The notes below the pieces were generated by a model that had not been told where the DNA came from, searched no databases, and saw nothing but the letters and a program-made list of their open reading frames with translations. Both the position numbers and the translations under genes were made by a program. A DNA stretch of 64,000 nucleotides from Celeribacter baekdonensis (lineage in GTDB: Bacteria > Pseudomonadota > Alphaproteobacteria > Rhodobacterales > Rhodobacteraceae). Of the stretch, positions 17,336 to 25,157 are shown in pieces. Position 1 is the stretch's first letter, and every line of letters begins with the position of its first letter. The stretch lies in assembly GCF_900102315.1 (NCBI RefSeq), contig NZ_FNBL01000001.1, forward strand, positions 509,841-573,840, given 5' to 3'.

Positions 17336-17479
17336 ATGACCAACCAAATTGCCGTCGGGCTCGCCATTGTGATTTTGATCGCGCTCGGTCTTGATTTTGG
17401 GCTGAACGGAGGGCACGCCTCTCTTTTCCTGACCCGTAAGTTTCTTGAATTGCTGCAATTGGTCGCCTTTTGGCGATGA
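17336..17479 (+). CDS. 47-residue single-helix membrane protein between the gap genes
   Basis: The frame reads MTNQIAVGLAIVILIALG at its N-terminus, one clear membrane helix, followed by a short Gly-rich turn and an amphipathic basic end (FWR). It was too short for an ordinary ORF search but lies alone between a terminator and the second gap promoter, with a LacI-type site touching its start. The ribosome binding site is weak, so the start is less sure than the frame. Function is unknown. Confidence 0.55.
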   Translation: MTNQIAVGLAIVILIALGLDFGLNGGHASLFLTRKFLELLQLVAFWR

Positions 17480-17493
17480 AAGTCGCATTCCGG

Positions 17494-17532
17494 TTGACCT
17501 TTTCGCTCGGATCGCGATGTTAGCGATAACAG
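17494..17532 (+). promoter_or_regulatory. Promoter and overlapping LacI-type operator for the second gap gene
   Basis: TTGACC (17494-17499) is followed after 17 bases by ATGTTA, and the palindrome ATGTTAGCGATAACAG (17517-17532) covers this -10 element. That arrangement fits repression by a LacI-family protein. Confidence 0.5.
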
Positions 17533-17652
17533 CGAATGACTCACGAATTTCTCCATGGCGGGATTTGCCACAGCGCACCATCATGGATCCCATCTGAGAG
17601 GGCCCTCTCCCATCGCCCTCTTTCCTGCCAAAGCGTCATAGGAGGTGCTGAT

Positions 17653-18654
17653 ATGGCCGTAAAAGTTGCAATCAACGGATTTGGACGAATTGGGCGTAAT
17701 ATCTTGCGCGCGATCATTGAGTCGGGGCGTACCGACATCGAAGTGGTCGCGATCAACGATTTGGGCCCGGTCGAAACCAACGCTCACCTGCTCCAATACG
17801 ACTCGGTGCATGGCCGTTTCCCGGTGGAAGTCACCTTCACCGAAGACTCCATTGACGTCGGCCGTGGCCCGATCAAAGTGACCGCCATCCGCAATCCGGC
17901 GGATTTGCCTTGGTCGCACATCGACATCGTGCTCGAATGCACCGGCATCTTCACCTCGAAAGAAAAATGCCAGGCGCATCTCGAAAACGGCTCCTCGCGC
18001 GTGCTGATTTCCGCGCCGGGCACCGATGCTGACAAAACCATCGTTTACGGCGTGAACCATGACCAACTGAGTGCCGATGACATTATCGTCTCCAACGCCT
18101 CTTGCACCACCAACTGCCTCGCGCCGGTGGTCAAAGTGCTCAACGACAATATCGGTATCATCAAGGGCTTTATGACCACCATCCACTCCTACACCGGCGA
18201 TCAGCCGACGTTGGATACGATGCACAAAGACCTCTACCGCGCCCGTGCCGCCGCTTTGTCGATGATCCCGACCTCGACCGGGGCTGCCAAAGCCGTGGGT
18301 CTGGTTTTGCCGGAACTCAATGGGAAACTCGATGGCGTTGCCATCCGCGTGCCGACCCCGAACGTCTCTGTCGTCGATCTGACCTTTGAAGCCGCGCGCG
18401 ACACCACGGTCGAAGAGATCAACGCGTTGATCCGCACCGCTGCAGACGGCCCGCTCAAAGGCATCCTTGGCTACACGGATCGCAAACTGGTGTCCACGGA
18501 TTTCAACCATGATCCGCACAGCTCGACCTTCCATTGCGATCAGACCAAAGTCATGGAGGGCACCATGGTGCGTATTCTGACGTGGTATGACAACGAATGG
18601 GGCTTTTCGAACCGTATGGCAGACACAGCCGTCGCTATGGGTAAGTTCCTTTAA
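17653..18654 (+). CDS. gap: Glyceraldehyde-3-phosphate dehydrogenase, second copy
   Basis: [15 protein letters not shown] begins the 333-residue enzyme; a GGAGGTG site precedes it. Catalytic Cys151 is in SCTTNCLAP and Asp36 of AIND is present as in NAD-dependent enzymes. The protein is collinear with the first copy, 455 bases upstream, and looks like a paralogue kept after an old duplication, with clear divergence in the second half. It serves glycolysis or gluconeogenesis. A LacI-type operator overlaps its likely promoter, and a strong terminator follows. Confidence 0.96.
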   Translation: MAVKVAINGFGRIGRNILRAIIESGRTDIEVVAINDLGPVETNAHLLQYDSVHGRFPVEVTFTEDSIDVGRGPIKVTAIRNPADLPWSHIDIVLECTGIFTSKEKCQAHLENGSSRVLISAPGTDADKTIVYGVNHDQLSADDIIVSNASCTTNCLAPVVKVLNDNIGIIKGFMTTIHSYTGDQPTLDTMHKDLYRARAAALSMIPTSTGAAKAVGLVLPELNGKLDGVAIRVPTPNVSVVDLTFEAARDTTVEEINALIRTAADGPLKGILGYTDRKLVSTDFNHDPHSSTFHCDQTKVMEGTMVRILTWYDNEWGFSNRMADTAVAMGKFL

Positions 18655-18694
18655 GCCAACGAAACCACAGCTATCCCGCGCGAACGGGAGGTGG

Positions 18695-18728
18695 GCGCTC
18701 CGAGCCTTTGGGTTCGGGGCGCTTTTTT
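18695..18728 (+). terminator. Terminator after the second gap gene
   Basis: GCGCTCCGAGCC and GGTTCGGGGCGC form a long stem with a four-base loop, followed by six T. Confidence 0.88.
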
Positions 18729-18816
18729 CCGCTTTACCGCCAAATCAGAGCCACCCCCTCTTGTGTTCTAATGTCCTGCGGCTATTTCAAAACAAACCCT
18801 CCAAACGCGCGTGCCC

Positions 18817-19467
18817 ATGTTCAATTTCTCCACCCTCCTGAGCGAATTCATCACCCTGTGGGTCGTCATTGATCCCATCGGCACCCTGCCCGTGTTCATC
18901 GGCGCAACCGCCAGCCTGGAGCCTCGATTGGCCCGCATGGTTGCGGCGCGCGCGGTGTTGACGGCCTTTCTCATCCTGTTGCTCTTCATCCTGTTTGGTC
19001 AGGTGATTTTGGACGCTTTGGGCCTTGGCCTACCCTCATTCCAAATCGCTGGCGGGCTGGTGCTTTTCCTCTTTGCGCTCACCATGATCTTTGGCGATGG
19101 CAAACCCTCGCATGAGGTCGCACAGGTCGAAAAACCGCTCTCCGACCAACAGGTGCAGGCCCGCCGCGTGGCCGTTTTTCCACTGGCGATGCCCTCCATC
19201 GCCTCCCCCGGTGCAATGCTGGCCGTGGTCATGCTCACCGACAATGATCGGTTTTCCATGGCGCATCAGGCCATGACCGCCTCGATCATGACCGTTGTCC
19301 TGTTGATCACTCTGCTGATCCTTCTGGCCGCCGCCCCCATCCTCAAGGTGCTGCGCGAAACCGGCGCGGCTGTGGTCAGCCGGGTGATGGGAATGATTTT
19401 GGCGGCTGTTGCGGTGGACACCGTTCTCAAAGGCTTTGTGGCCATTGGCGTCATCCCAAGTTTCTGA
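18817..19467 (+). CDS. MarC-family integral membrane protein
   Basis: The 216-residue protein has six probable membrane helices and the family blocks DPIGTLPVFIG near the N-terminus and FPLAMPSIASPGAM in the middle. MarC (UPF0056) proteins resemble small-molecule exporters, but no substrate is established. An in-frame GTG six bases upstream is possible; the ATG gives the usual start. It stands alone between the gap2 terminator and a small basic gene. Confidence 0.9.
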   Translation: MFNFSTLLSEFITLWVVIDPIGTLPVFIGATASLEPRLARMVAARAVLTAFLILLLFILFGQVILDALGLGLPSFQIAGGLVLFLFALTMIFGDGKPSHEVAQVEKPLSDQQVQARRVAVFPLAMPSIASPGAMLAVVMLTDNDRFSMAHQAMTASIMTVVLLITLLILLAAAPILKVLRETGAAVVSRVMGMILAAVAVDTVLKGFVAIGVIPSF

Positions 19468-19538
19468 GCACCCTCAAAAGCCATGCAGTTTCACATTGAC
19501 CCATGCGCAAATCGCATGACGACTTTGGCGAACCGGCA

Positions 19539-19568
19539 TTGGTGTTAGCGCTAATTCAGGCGCATATA
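19539..19568 (+). promoter_or_regulatory. LacI-type operator within a candidate promoter for the 52-codon gene
   Basis: TGTTAGCGCTAATT (19543-19556) sits between TTGGTG and CATATA, which are 18 bases apart. It is the closest match in the window to the gap operators and lies about 50 bases before the ATG at 19609. Confidence 0.45.
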
Positions 19569-19608
19569 GGGGGCAGAAATTCATCATAGCCCAGAAAGGA
19601 TCGGCACC

Positions 19609-19767
19609 ATGAAACTTCTCGCCAACCTGAAAAACGCCGCTCAAAAACGGGCCGCTTATCGTCGTACACTGGCCGAATTGGACGCCCTGCCGCAAAAGGT
19701 CAAAACTGATCTCGCCATGGACCATGGCCGCGCCTGCGACCTTGCCCGCCAAGCCATTTACGGCTGA
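19609..19767 (+). CDS. 52-residue basic protein, DUF1127-like layout
   Basis: The frame starts MKLLANLKNAAQKRAAY and continues YRRTLAELDALPQ, ending QAIYG. A GAAAGGA site lies eight bases upstream. Short basic proteins with the pattern YRRTxxELxALP resemble DUF1127 (YjiS-like) proteins, which in alphaproteobacteria bind RNA or affect phosphate and carbon metabolism; the similarity is loose. A good terminator follows and a LacI-type operator precedes it, so it is probably a regulated single gene. Confidence 0.68.
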   Translation: MKLLANLKNAAQKRAAYRRTLAELDALPQKVKTDLAMDHGRACDLARQAIYG

Positions 19768-19788
19768 GCGCCCCAACAGTTTCTCATG

Positions 19789-19824
19789 AAAAAGCCCCAC
19801 GGGTTCTCCCGGCGGGGCTTTTAT
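19789..19824. terminator. Bidirectional terminator between the small basic gene and coaD
   Basis: AAAGCCCC pairs with GGGGCTTTT around an inner CGGG-TTCT-CCCG hairpin. T runs occur on both strands, so it can serve both converging genes. Confidence 0.8.
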
Positions 19825-19875
19825 CATCTCGGGCTTTTATCATCTCGCAGGGCCGCCTTTCGACGGCAGAACTGG

Positions 19876-20370
19876 TCACCTCTTGAATTTTGCCAAAAGC
19901 CGGTCTGCCACATCGGGGGCCACGAATTTGGAAATATCGCCGTCCAGACGCGCAATCTCTTTGACCAGTTTCGATGCAATCGCCTGATGTTTGGCATCCG
20001 CCATCAAAAATACGGTCTCGATATTGCTATCAAGGGCGCGGTTCATGCCAACCATTTGATATTCATACTCAAAGTCTGCCACGGCTCGCAGACCTCGGAT
20101 GATGATCGACGCGTTCACATCGCGGGCGCATTGGATCAACAGGTTTTCAAACGGATGCACCACAATCTCACAGCCGGTCTCATTGGCAATACGGCTTGTG
20201 TACTGTTTCAGCATCTCCACCCGCTCTTCGAGCGTGAACAACGGCCCTTTGTCGCGGTTGATTGCCACGCCAATGACCAAACGATCGACCAAAGCACAGG
20301 CCCGGCGAATAATATCGCCGTGGCCGTGGGTCACAGGGTCAAATGTGCCGGGATAGAGTCCGATGCGCAT
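19876..20370 (-). CDS. coaD: Phosphopantetheine adenylyltransferase
   Basis: CoaD transfers AMP from ATP to 4'-phosphopantetheine in coenzyme A synthesis. The start MRIGLYPGTFDPVTHGH has a GAGGAGG site and gives 164 residues. The nucleotidyltransferase T-x-G-H motif is THGH, and RGLRAVADFEYEYQM and the C-terminal KLVKEIARLDGDIS block are present. Longer upstream extension was dropped. The size is normal for the hexameric enzyme. Confidence 0.96.
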   Translation of the reverse strand: MRIGLYPGTFDPVTHGHGDIIRRACALVDRLVIGVAINRDKGPLFTLEERVEMLKQYTSRIANETGCEIVVHPFENLLIQCARDVNASIIIRGLRAVADFEYEYQMVGMNRALDSNIETVFLMADAKHQAIASKLVKEIARLDGDISKFVAPDVADRLLAKFKR

Positions 20371-20487
20371 GGGGGTCCTCCTCTTTCTGCGGTGCACGCA
20401 ACTATATTGCGGGTGCAAAATCAAGGGGATTGGGGCGCGAACGCCCCGTCACCCCGTCATAATCACACCAAACCGCGATGAGAGGGC

Positions 20488-20922
20488 TCAATGCCCCATG
20501 ATCATCCCTTCAAGAGCGTTGTTTTCCATCGCCAATTCATCAAGACGCGCCTTCACCACATCGCCAATCGAGACGATGCCGATCATCTTATCGCCTTCCA
20601 TCACCGGCATGTGGCGAAACCGGCCCTGGCTCATCCGCTCAAGCACGGCAAGCGCAGTATCGGTCGGCTCACAGCTCACCAGTTTGCGGGTCATGAAATC
20701 ACTGACATGATGCCCAAGACTCTCGCCGCCGGTCTTGCCCAATTCGCGCACAATATCGCGCTCGGACAGGATGCCTTCGGGGCGCTCAGGGTCTGTGGCC
20801 ACAATCACCGCACCGATTTTGCGCACCGACAAAAGAGCGGCCGCATCGCCCACGGTCATATCCGGGCGGATCGTGATGGCTTCGCCAATGACTTTCGATT
20901 TCAGAATTTGTCCTACAAGCAT
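20488..20922 (-). CDS. CBS-domain pair protein
   Basis: The 144-residue protein is made of two CBS motifs in tandem (about residues 10-65 and 75-130), with GILSERDIVREL and FRHMPVMEGDKMIGIVSIGD. Such Bateman modules bind adenosyl ligands (AMP, ATP, NADH) and act as energy sensors, but here no effector domain is attached, so the partner must be another protein. A GGAGGG site precedes the ATG. It stands upstream of coaD on the same strand, 117 bases away. Confidence 0.88.
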   Translation of the reverse strand: MLVGQILKSKVIGEAITIRPDMTVGDAAALLSVRKIGAVIVATDPERPEGILSERDIVRELGKTGGESLGHHVSDFMTRKLVSCEPTDTALAVLERMSQGRFRHMPVMEGDKMIGIVSIGDVVKARLDELAMENNALEGMIMGH

Positions 20923-20992
20923 AGGCCCTCCCTTATGTGTTTGAGTTCAATCGACTCCCTGCCCTCAGCGTCCACTGAGCGGGCCATATCTG

Positions 20993-21892
20993 TCAAGTCT
21001 CGGCTTCAAGACTTTCAACCACAGCGCGCATGTCCACCGCCAACATATCGGCAAAACGCGACAGCCGCTCGACCTTGCGATCATCGGCATGGCGGACCAA
21101 ATAAAACGCCCGTTTAAGGCGGATTTGATCGGGCAAAAGCCGTGTCAAACGCGGCACATAGGGCAGGCAAAAATCATGCACGACCCCCAATCCAAGTCCG
21201 GCGCGGATCATGTTCAGCTGAACCGAAACCGAATTTGACGTATAATCGACCTTTGAAACCCCGATTTCCTCAAGATAATCGAGTTCCTTGTCGAAAATCA
21301 GATCGGGCACATAGCCGACCATCTTATGGGTCGACAGATCCTCTAGCCCGCTCACCTCGCCATGTTGGCGCATGTACCATTTCATCCCGGCAAGCGAGAG
21401 GTGATAGTCGGTGATCTTCTGCACCAAAAGCCGCCCGGAGGTCGGCGCAGAGACGCTGACCACAAAATCGACTTCGCGTTTGGACAGGTTGAAAAGGCGG
21501 GGCTGGGCCACGATTTGCACCTCAAGGTCCGGGTGCGCCTCTGCGATTCGCGCAATCACACGCGGCAACACATAATTGGCACAGCCATCCGGCGCACCGA
21601 CCCGGATCACGCCCTTCAGGCCCCGGTCTCCCTCGCCACTCATATCTTCGGCCCCAAAGGCCACCGCCTGTTCCGCCGCCTCCGCATGGCTCAACAACCG
21701 TGCGCCGTCGCGGGTCAGATCATAGCCTTGGGGCGATTTGGCAAACAGCGCCACACCAAGCCCGTCTTCCAGCCGCGCAATCCGCCGCCCGACCGTCGCC
21801 GGATCAATTTTCAACTGACGCCCTGCCCCCGACAGGCTTTCGGTGCGCGCCACCGCCAAAAACACCTTTAAATCGTCCCAATTCATGCTCAT
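20993..21892 (-). CDS. LysR-family regulator divergent from mmsA
   Basis: The 299-residue protein starts MSMNWDDLKVFLAVA behind a GGGGGGAG site. The helix-turn-helix is at about residues 20-45 (DPATVGRRIARLEDGLG), followed by a LysR effector-binding domain. It is transcribed away from mmsA, with a perfect T-N11-A palindrome in the shared 173-base gap, so control of mmsA is likely. The inducer may be a valine or inositol catabolite; that is inference from the target. Confidence 0.9.
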   Translation of the reverse strand: MSMNWDDLKVFLAVARTESLSGAGRQLKIDPATVGRRIARLEDGLGVALFAKSPQGYDLTRDGARLLSHAEAAEQAVAFGAEDMSGEGDRGLKGVIRVGAPDGCANYVLPRVIARIAEAHPDLEVQIVAQPRLFNLSKREVDFVVSVSAPTSGRLLVQKITDYHLSLAGMKWYMRQHGEVSGLEDLSTHKMVGYVPDLIFDKELDYLEEIGVSKVDYTSNSVSVQLNMIRAGLGLGVVHDFCLPYVPRLTRLLPDQIRLKRAFYLVRHADDRKVERLSRFADMLAVDMRAVVESLEAET

Positions 21893-21974
21893 AGGCGTGT
21901 CTCCCCCCTGATGTGAGTTGTCGAACCTCGTGACCTGTACTGGATACCAGCGCGCCGATGTCTCACCGCGCGCC

Positions 21975-21992
21975 TTTTGCAATACTGCAAAA
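21975..21992. promoter_or_regulatory. LysR-type palindrome upstream of mmsA
   Basis: TTTTGCA-ATAC-TGCAAAA is a perfect 7-bp inverted repeat with a T-N11-A core, centred about 82 bases before the mmsA start in the divergent region. Confidence 0.6.
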
Positions 21993-22065
21993 CGTTTTTG
22001 AAATCTTCCCTCTTTTTAACTCATTTTCGCAAGGCTACCGTGGTGCAAATGAAAAGGAGACCCCC

Positions 22066-23565
22066 ATGCAAGAGCTGCAACATTACATCAACGGTGCCTT
22101 GGTCGCCGGAACCTCTGGTCGGTTTTCCGATGTGCTGAACCCCTCCACCGGCGACGTGATCGCGCGCGTGCCGCTGGCCAGCCCCGCCGAGCTTGACGCA
22201 GCGGTGCAAAAAGCCGCTGTGGCGCAACAGGCTTGGGCCAAGGTCAACCCGCAGCGCCGCGCGCGGGTGATGATGCGCTTTGGTCAGTTGATCAACGACA
22301 ACATGGACAAGCTGGCCGAATGCCTGTCGCGCGAGCATGGCAAGACCCTCCCCGATGCCAAAGGCGACGTGCAACGCGGGCTTGAGGTGGTTGAGGTCTG
22401 CATGGGCGCGCCTGCGATGCTCAAGGGCGAATATACCGGCGACGCGGGTCCCGGCATCGACCTTTATGCCATGCGTCAACCGCTGGGTGTGGTCGCAGGC
22501 ATCACGCCGTTCAACTTCCCGGCGATGATCCCGCTGTGGAAAATGGCCCCGGCGATTTCGGCGGGCAACGCGATGATCCTCAAACCCTCTGAACGCACGC
22601 CAATGACCTCTTTGATGCTGGCCGAGCTGTTCACCGAGGCGGGGCTGCCCGAGGGCGTGTTGCAGGTTGTCCATGGCGACAAAGAGGTCGTGGACGCCAT
22701 TTTGGACCATGACACCATTCAGGCCGTGGGCTTTGTCGGCTCCACCCCGATCGCGCAATATATCTATGGCCGCGCCGCAACCAATGGCAAACGCGCACAG
22801 TGTTTTGGCGGTGCGAAAAACCACATGATCATCATGCCGGACGCCGATCTGGACATGGCCGCCGATGCGCTGGTCGGTGCGGGCTATGGTGCCGCTGGCG
22901 AACGCTGCATGGCGATTTCCGTGGCCGTGCCGGTGGGCAAAGAGACCGCAGATCGTTTGATCGCCAAACTGATCCCCAAAATCGAAGCGCTCAAAGTCGG
23001 GCCCTACACCGCGGGCGCGGATGTCGATTTCGGTCCGCTGATCACCGCCGCGTCGAAAACCCGCGTCGAGGGCCTGATTGCCTCCGGTGTCGAACAGGGC
23101 GCAAAGCTTTTGGTCGATGGTCGTGGCCTGAGCATTCAAGGCTATGAAAACGGCTTTTTCACCGGGGCCTCGCTATTTGACGATGTGACCCCCGACATGG
23201 ACATCTACAAAGAGGAAATCTTTGGTCCCGTGCTCTCCACCGTGCGGATGGACAGCTATGAAGAGGCGCTGCAACTGATCATCGCCAATGATTATGGCAA
23301 TGGCACCGCGATCTACACCGCCGATGGTGACACGGCGCGCGATTTTGCCGCGCGCGTCAATGTCGGCATGGTCGGCATCAACTTCCCGATCCCGGTGCCG
23401 CTGTCCTATTATTCCTTTGGCGGCTGGAAAAAATCCTCCTTTGGCGATTTGAACCAATACGGACCCGATGCGTTCAAATTCTACACCAAAACCAAAACCG
23501 TCACGGCGCGCTGGTTCTCCGGCATCAAAGACGGGGCGGCTTTGAACTTCAAAGCGATGGACTAA
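22066..23565 (+). CDS. mmsA: CoA-acylating methylmalonate-semialdehyde dehydrogenase
   Basis: The start MQELQHYINGALV has a strong AAAAGGAGA site and gives 499 residues, the family length. Aldehyde dehydrogenase features are seen: TPFNFPAMIPLW, GFVGSTP cofactor loop, and the catalytic Cys in GAAGERCMA near residue 284. The glutamate general base of ordinary ALDHs is replaced here by the MmsA-type GGAKNH. It turns methylmalonate or malonate semialdehyde into propionyl- or acetyl-CoA in valine and inositol breakdown. Confidence 0.95.
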   Translation: MQELQHYINGALVAGTSGRFSDVLNPSTGDVIARVPLASPAELDAAVQKAAVAQQAWAKVNPQRRARVMMRFGQLINDNMDKLAECLSREHGKTLPDAKGDVQRGLEVVEVCMGAPAMLKGEYTGDAGPGIDLYAMRQPLGVVAGITPFNFPAMIPLWKMAPAISAGNAMILKPSERTPMTSLMLAELFTEAGLPEGVLQVVHGDKEVVDAILDHDTIQAVGFVGSTPIAQYIYGRAATNGKRAQCFGGAKNHMIIMPDADLDMAADALVGAGYGAAGERCMAISVAVPVGKETADRLIAKLIPKIEALKVGPYTAGADVDFGPLITAASKTRVEGLIASGVEQGAKLLVDGRGLSIQGYENGFFTGASLFDDVTPDMDIYKEEIFGPVLSTVRMDSYEEALQLIIANDYGNGTAIYTADGDTARDFAARVNVGMVGINFPIPVPLSYYSFGGWKKSSFGDLNQYGPDAFKFYTKTKTVTARWFSGIKDGAALNFKAMD

Positions 23566-23590
23566 AGCCTCTTCAAACCGAACCAATTTA

Positions 23591-23622
23591 AACGGGAAAT
23601 CTTCGGATTTCCCGTTTTTTTT
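23591..23622 (+). terminator. Terminator after mmsA
   Basis: AACGGGAAATC-TTCG-GATTTCCCGTT, an 11-bp stem with UUCG tetraloop, followed by eight T. Confidence 0.93.
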
Positions 23623-23746
23623 GCACATATCGAACAGTCTTCGTTTTCACGCGGATCAAACCCGCGCCGTGCCGCTTGTGAGTTTGTCACAGACAGAGCG
23701 GCGAAAACCGCCTATGGTTAAATCAGTGTCATAAATGGAGAGTCCC

Positions 23747-23950
23747 ATGCTCAAAAAGAACATCGGTCAGATCGACCGCATTTTGCGGATCGTCGTCGGC
23801 GCGGCCCTTATCCTCGGCTTTTTCATGAATCCGGATGCGTCGATGCGCTGGCTGTACCTGCTCGGGATCATCCCGCTGGCCACGGGCCTGATGTCGAGCT
23901 GCCCGCTCTATTCTCTCTTTGGGTTCTCGACCTGCCCGATGAAGAAGTAA
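23747..23950 (+). CDS. DUF2892 (YgaP-like) inner membrane protein
   Basis: The 67-residue protein starts MLKKNIGQIDRILRIVVGAAL and has two membrane helices with a short loop, then PLYSLFGFSTCP with two cysteines in the conserved SSCPLYS..STC pattern. DUF2892 proteins accompany rhodanese, persulfide dioxygenase and YeeE-type transport genes. Here it lies beside a Crp/Fnr regulator at the border of the sox cluster. A GGAG site precedes the start. The frame is plus-strand, converging on the regulator gene 4 bases on. Confidence 0.82.
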   Translation: MLKKNIGQIDRILRIVVGAALILGFFMNPDASMRWLYLLGIIPLATGLMSSCPLYSLFGFSTCPMKK

Positions 23951-23954
23951 GGCG

Positions 23955-24620
23955 TTACGCCGCTTCTGACAGATTTCTCAATGCGGCGGGGTTGACCAAA
24001 GTCACTTCGCCGCGCGCGGTTTCAACCCAGCCCCGGCGTTGAAATTCCTGCAACTGACGCGAAATGACTTCGCGCGCAGTGCCCAATTCGGCGGCCAGTT
24101 GCGCATGGGTGGCTTTCAACCGGCCCGCCCCTTTCGACAATTCCAACAGCTTTTGCGCCAAACGAATATCGACCTTTTGAAAGGCGATTTCTTCGATCAC
24201 ATGAAACAGATCGGTGATCCGGCGCGAATAGGCGGAAAAGACAAAGGTGCGAAAACTTTGCGATTTCGCCACCAGATCGTCAAACACCCGGCGCGGAATG
24301 GCCACGGCTTCCACCTCGGTTTCGGCGATGCCTTCAGCGGAATAATCCTCATAGGCCAGGAGGCACGCCGTGGTCAAAACACAGCTTTCGCCCGCATGGA
24401 CCCGGTAGAGCACAATCTCGCGCCCGCCTTCGGTGGTTTGTTGCACCCGCACCGTACCTTCAAGCAACAACAACAGGTTTTCGGGGCTTTTGCCCGGCCC
24501 AAACAACACCGTACCCAGCGGCAAATGGACGATCTGCGATTGCGCCACAAGCCGCTCTCGCACGCGCGGCTCAAGGGATGATAACCCCGCAAATCGGTCG
24601 ATCCAGTCCATAGGCCTCAT
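23955..24620 (-). CDS. Crp/Fnr-family transcriptional regulator
   Basis: The 221-residue protein has an N-terminal cyclic-nucleotide-binding-type sensor fold (about residues 10-125) and a C-terminal Crp-type winged helix with AAELGTAREVISRQLQEFQRRG as recognition region. No N-terminal cysteine cluster is seen, so it is not an FNR-type Fe-S sensor; a single Cys lies in the sensor domain (SCVLTTACL has two). ATG at 24611 (MDWIDRF) is an alternative start. It faces DUF2892 and precedes, 22 bases away, the DUF302 gene. Control of sulfur-stress genes is inferred from neighbours. Confidence 0.86.
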   Translation of the reverse strand: MRPMDWIDRFAGLSSLEPRVRERLVAQSQIVHLPLGTVLFGPGKSPENLLLLLEGTVRVQQTTEGGREIVLYRVHAGESCVLTTACLLAYEDYSAEGIAETEVEAVAIPRRVFDDLVAKSQSFRTFVFSAYSRRITDLFHVIEEIAFQKVDIRLAQKLLELSKGAGRLKATHAQLAAELGTAREVISRQLQEFQRRGWVETARGEVTLVNPAALRNLSEAA

Positions 24621-24642
24621 CCCTTTGGTTCAGAGGCTACAT

Positions 24643-25080
24643 CTAGAAGCTTGTGGCCTCTTCGACAATCTCTGTCAGCAAATCTTCGACCGCTTGCATC
24701 GGGCCATCGGGATAATCGTGAAATCCGATGGTGACTTTGCCGGCTTGGTCGGCGACATAGATGGAATAGGGGCAATAGACGATATTGGCCGGATCGGCCT
24801 CCATCACCTGACGCGACACCACGGCAGAGCAGAACAAAAACACGTCAGCGGCATCGAACAGCACGACGTCAGAGCCAACATCCGCGCGGGTGCGCTCCAA
24901 CATTTCGCCGGTGTGCGAGCGATAGTCGATGACCAGACCTTTCGAGACAATGGCATCTTCAATCGCAAAGGTCGCGTCCTCAAATGTGCCGTCATAGTCA
25001 AAGGTGATGGCCTGATCTTCCGCGAAAGCCGGGGATGCGCAAATGAGACCGACCGCAATTGCCTTTATCATTGTTTTCAT
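24643..25080 (-). CDS. Exported DUF302-family protein
   Basis: A signal peptide (MKTMIKAIAVGLICASPAFA) leads a 145-residue protein whose mature part has the DUF302 shape, with alternating strands and a conserved VLFDAADVFLFCSAVVSR segment and YCPYSIYV. Family function is unknown, though members recur in sulfur-oxidation neighbourhoods. The gene lies just past the sox terminator on the same strand and before the Crp/Fnr gene. An AGGGAGG site precedes the ATG. Confidence 0.78.
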   Translation of the reverse strand: MKTMIKAIAVGLICASPAFAEDQAITFDYDGTFEDATFAIEDAIVSKGLVIDYRSHTGEMLERTRADVGSDVVLFDAADVFLFCSAVVSRQVMEADPANIVYCPYSIYVADQAGKVTIGFHDYPDGPMQAVEDLLTEIVEEATSF

Positions 25081-25115
25081 GTGATTTTCCTCCCTTTGAT
25101 CTCAGTCTACCACAG

Positions 25116-25143
25116 AAAAAGGGCGACCCATAGGCCGCCCTTT
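25116..25143 (-). terminator. Terminator of the sox operon after soxD
   Basis: On the minus strand AAAGGGCG and CGCCCTTT pair around a ten-base loop, followed by further T, 15 bases after the soxD stop. Confidence 0.8.
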
Positions 25144-25157
25144 CCGATGCGCGTCGC

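Noticed and set aside
17212-17571. Minus-strand frames between the gap genes
   Set aside because: They cross the gap1 terminator and the gap2 promoter, and their sequences lack any domain.
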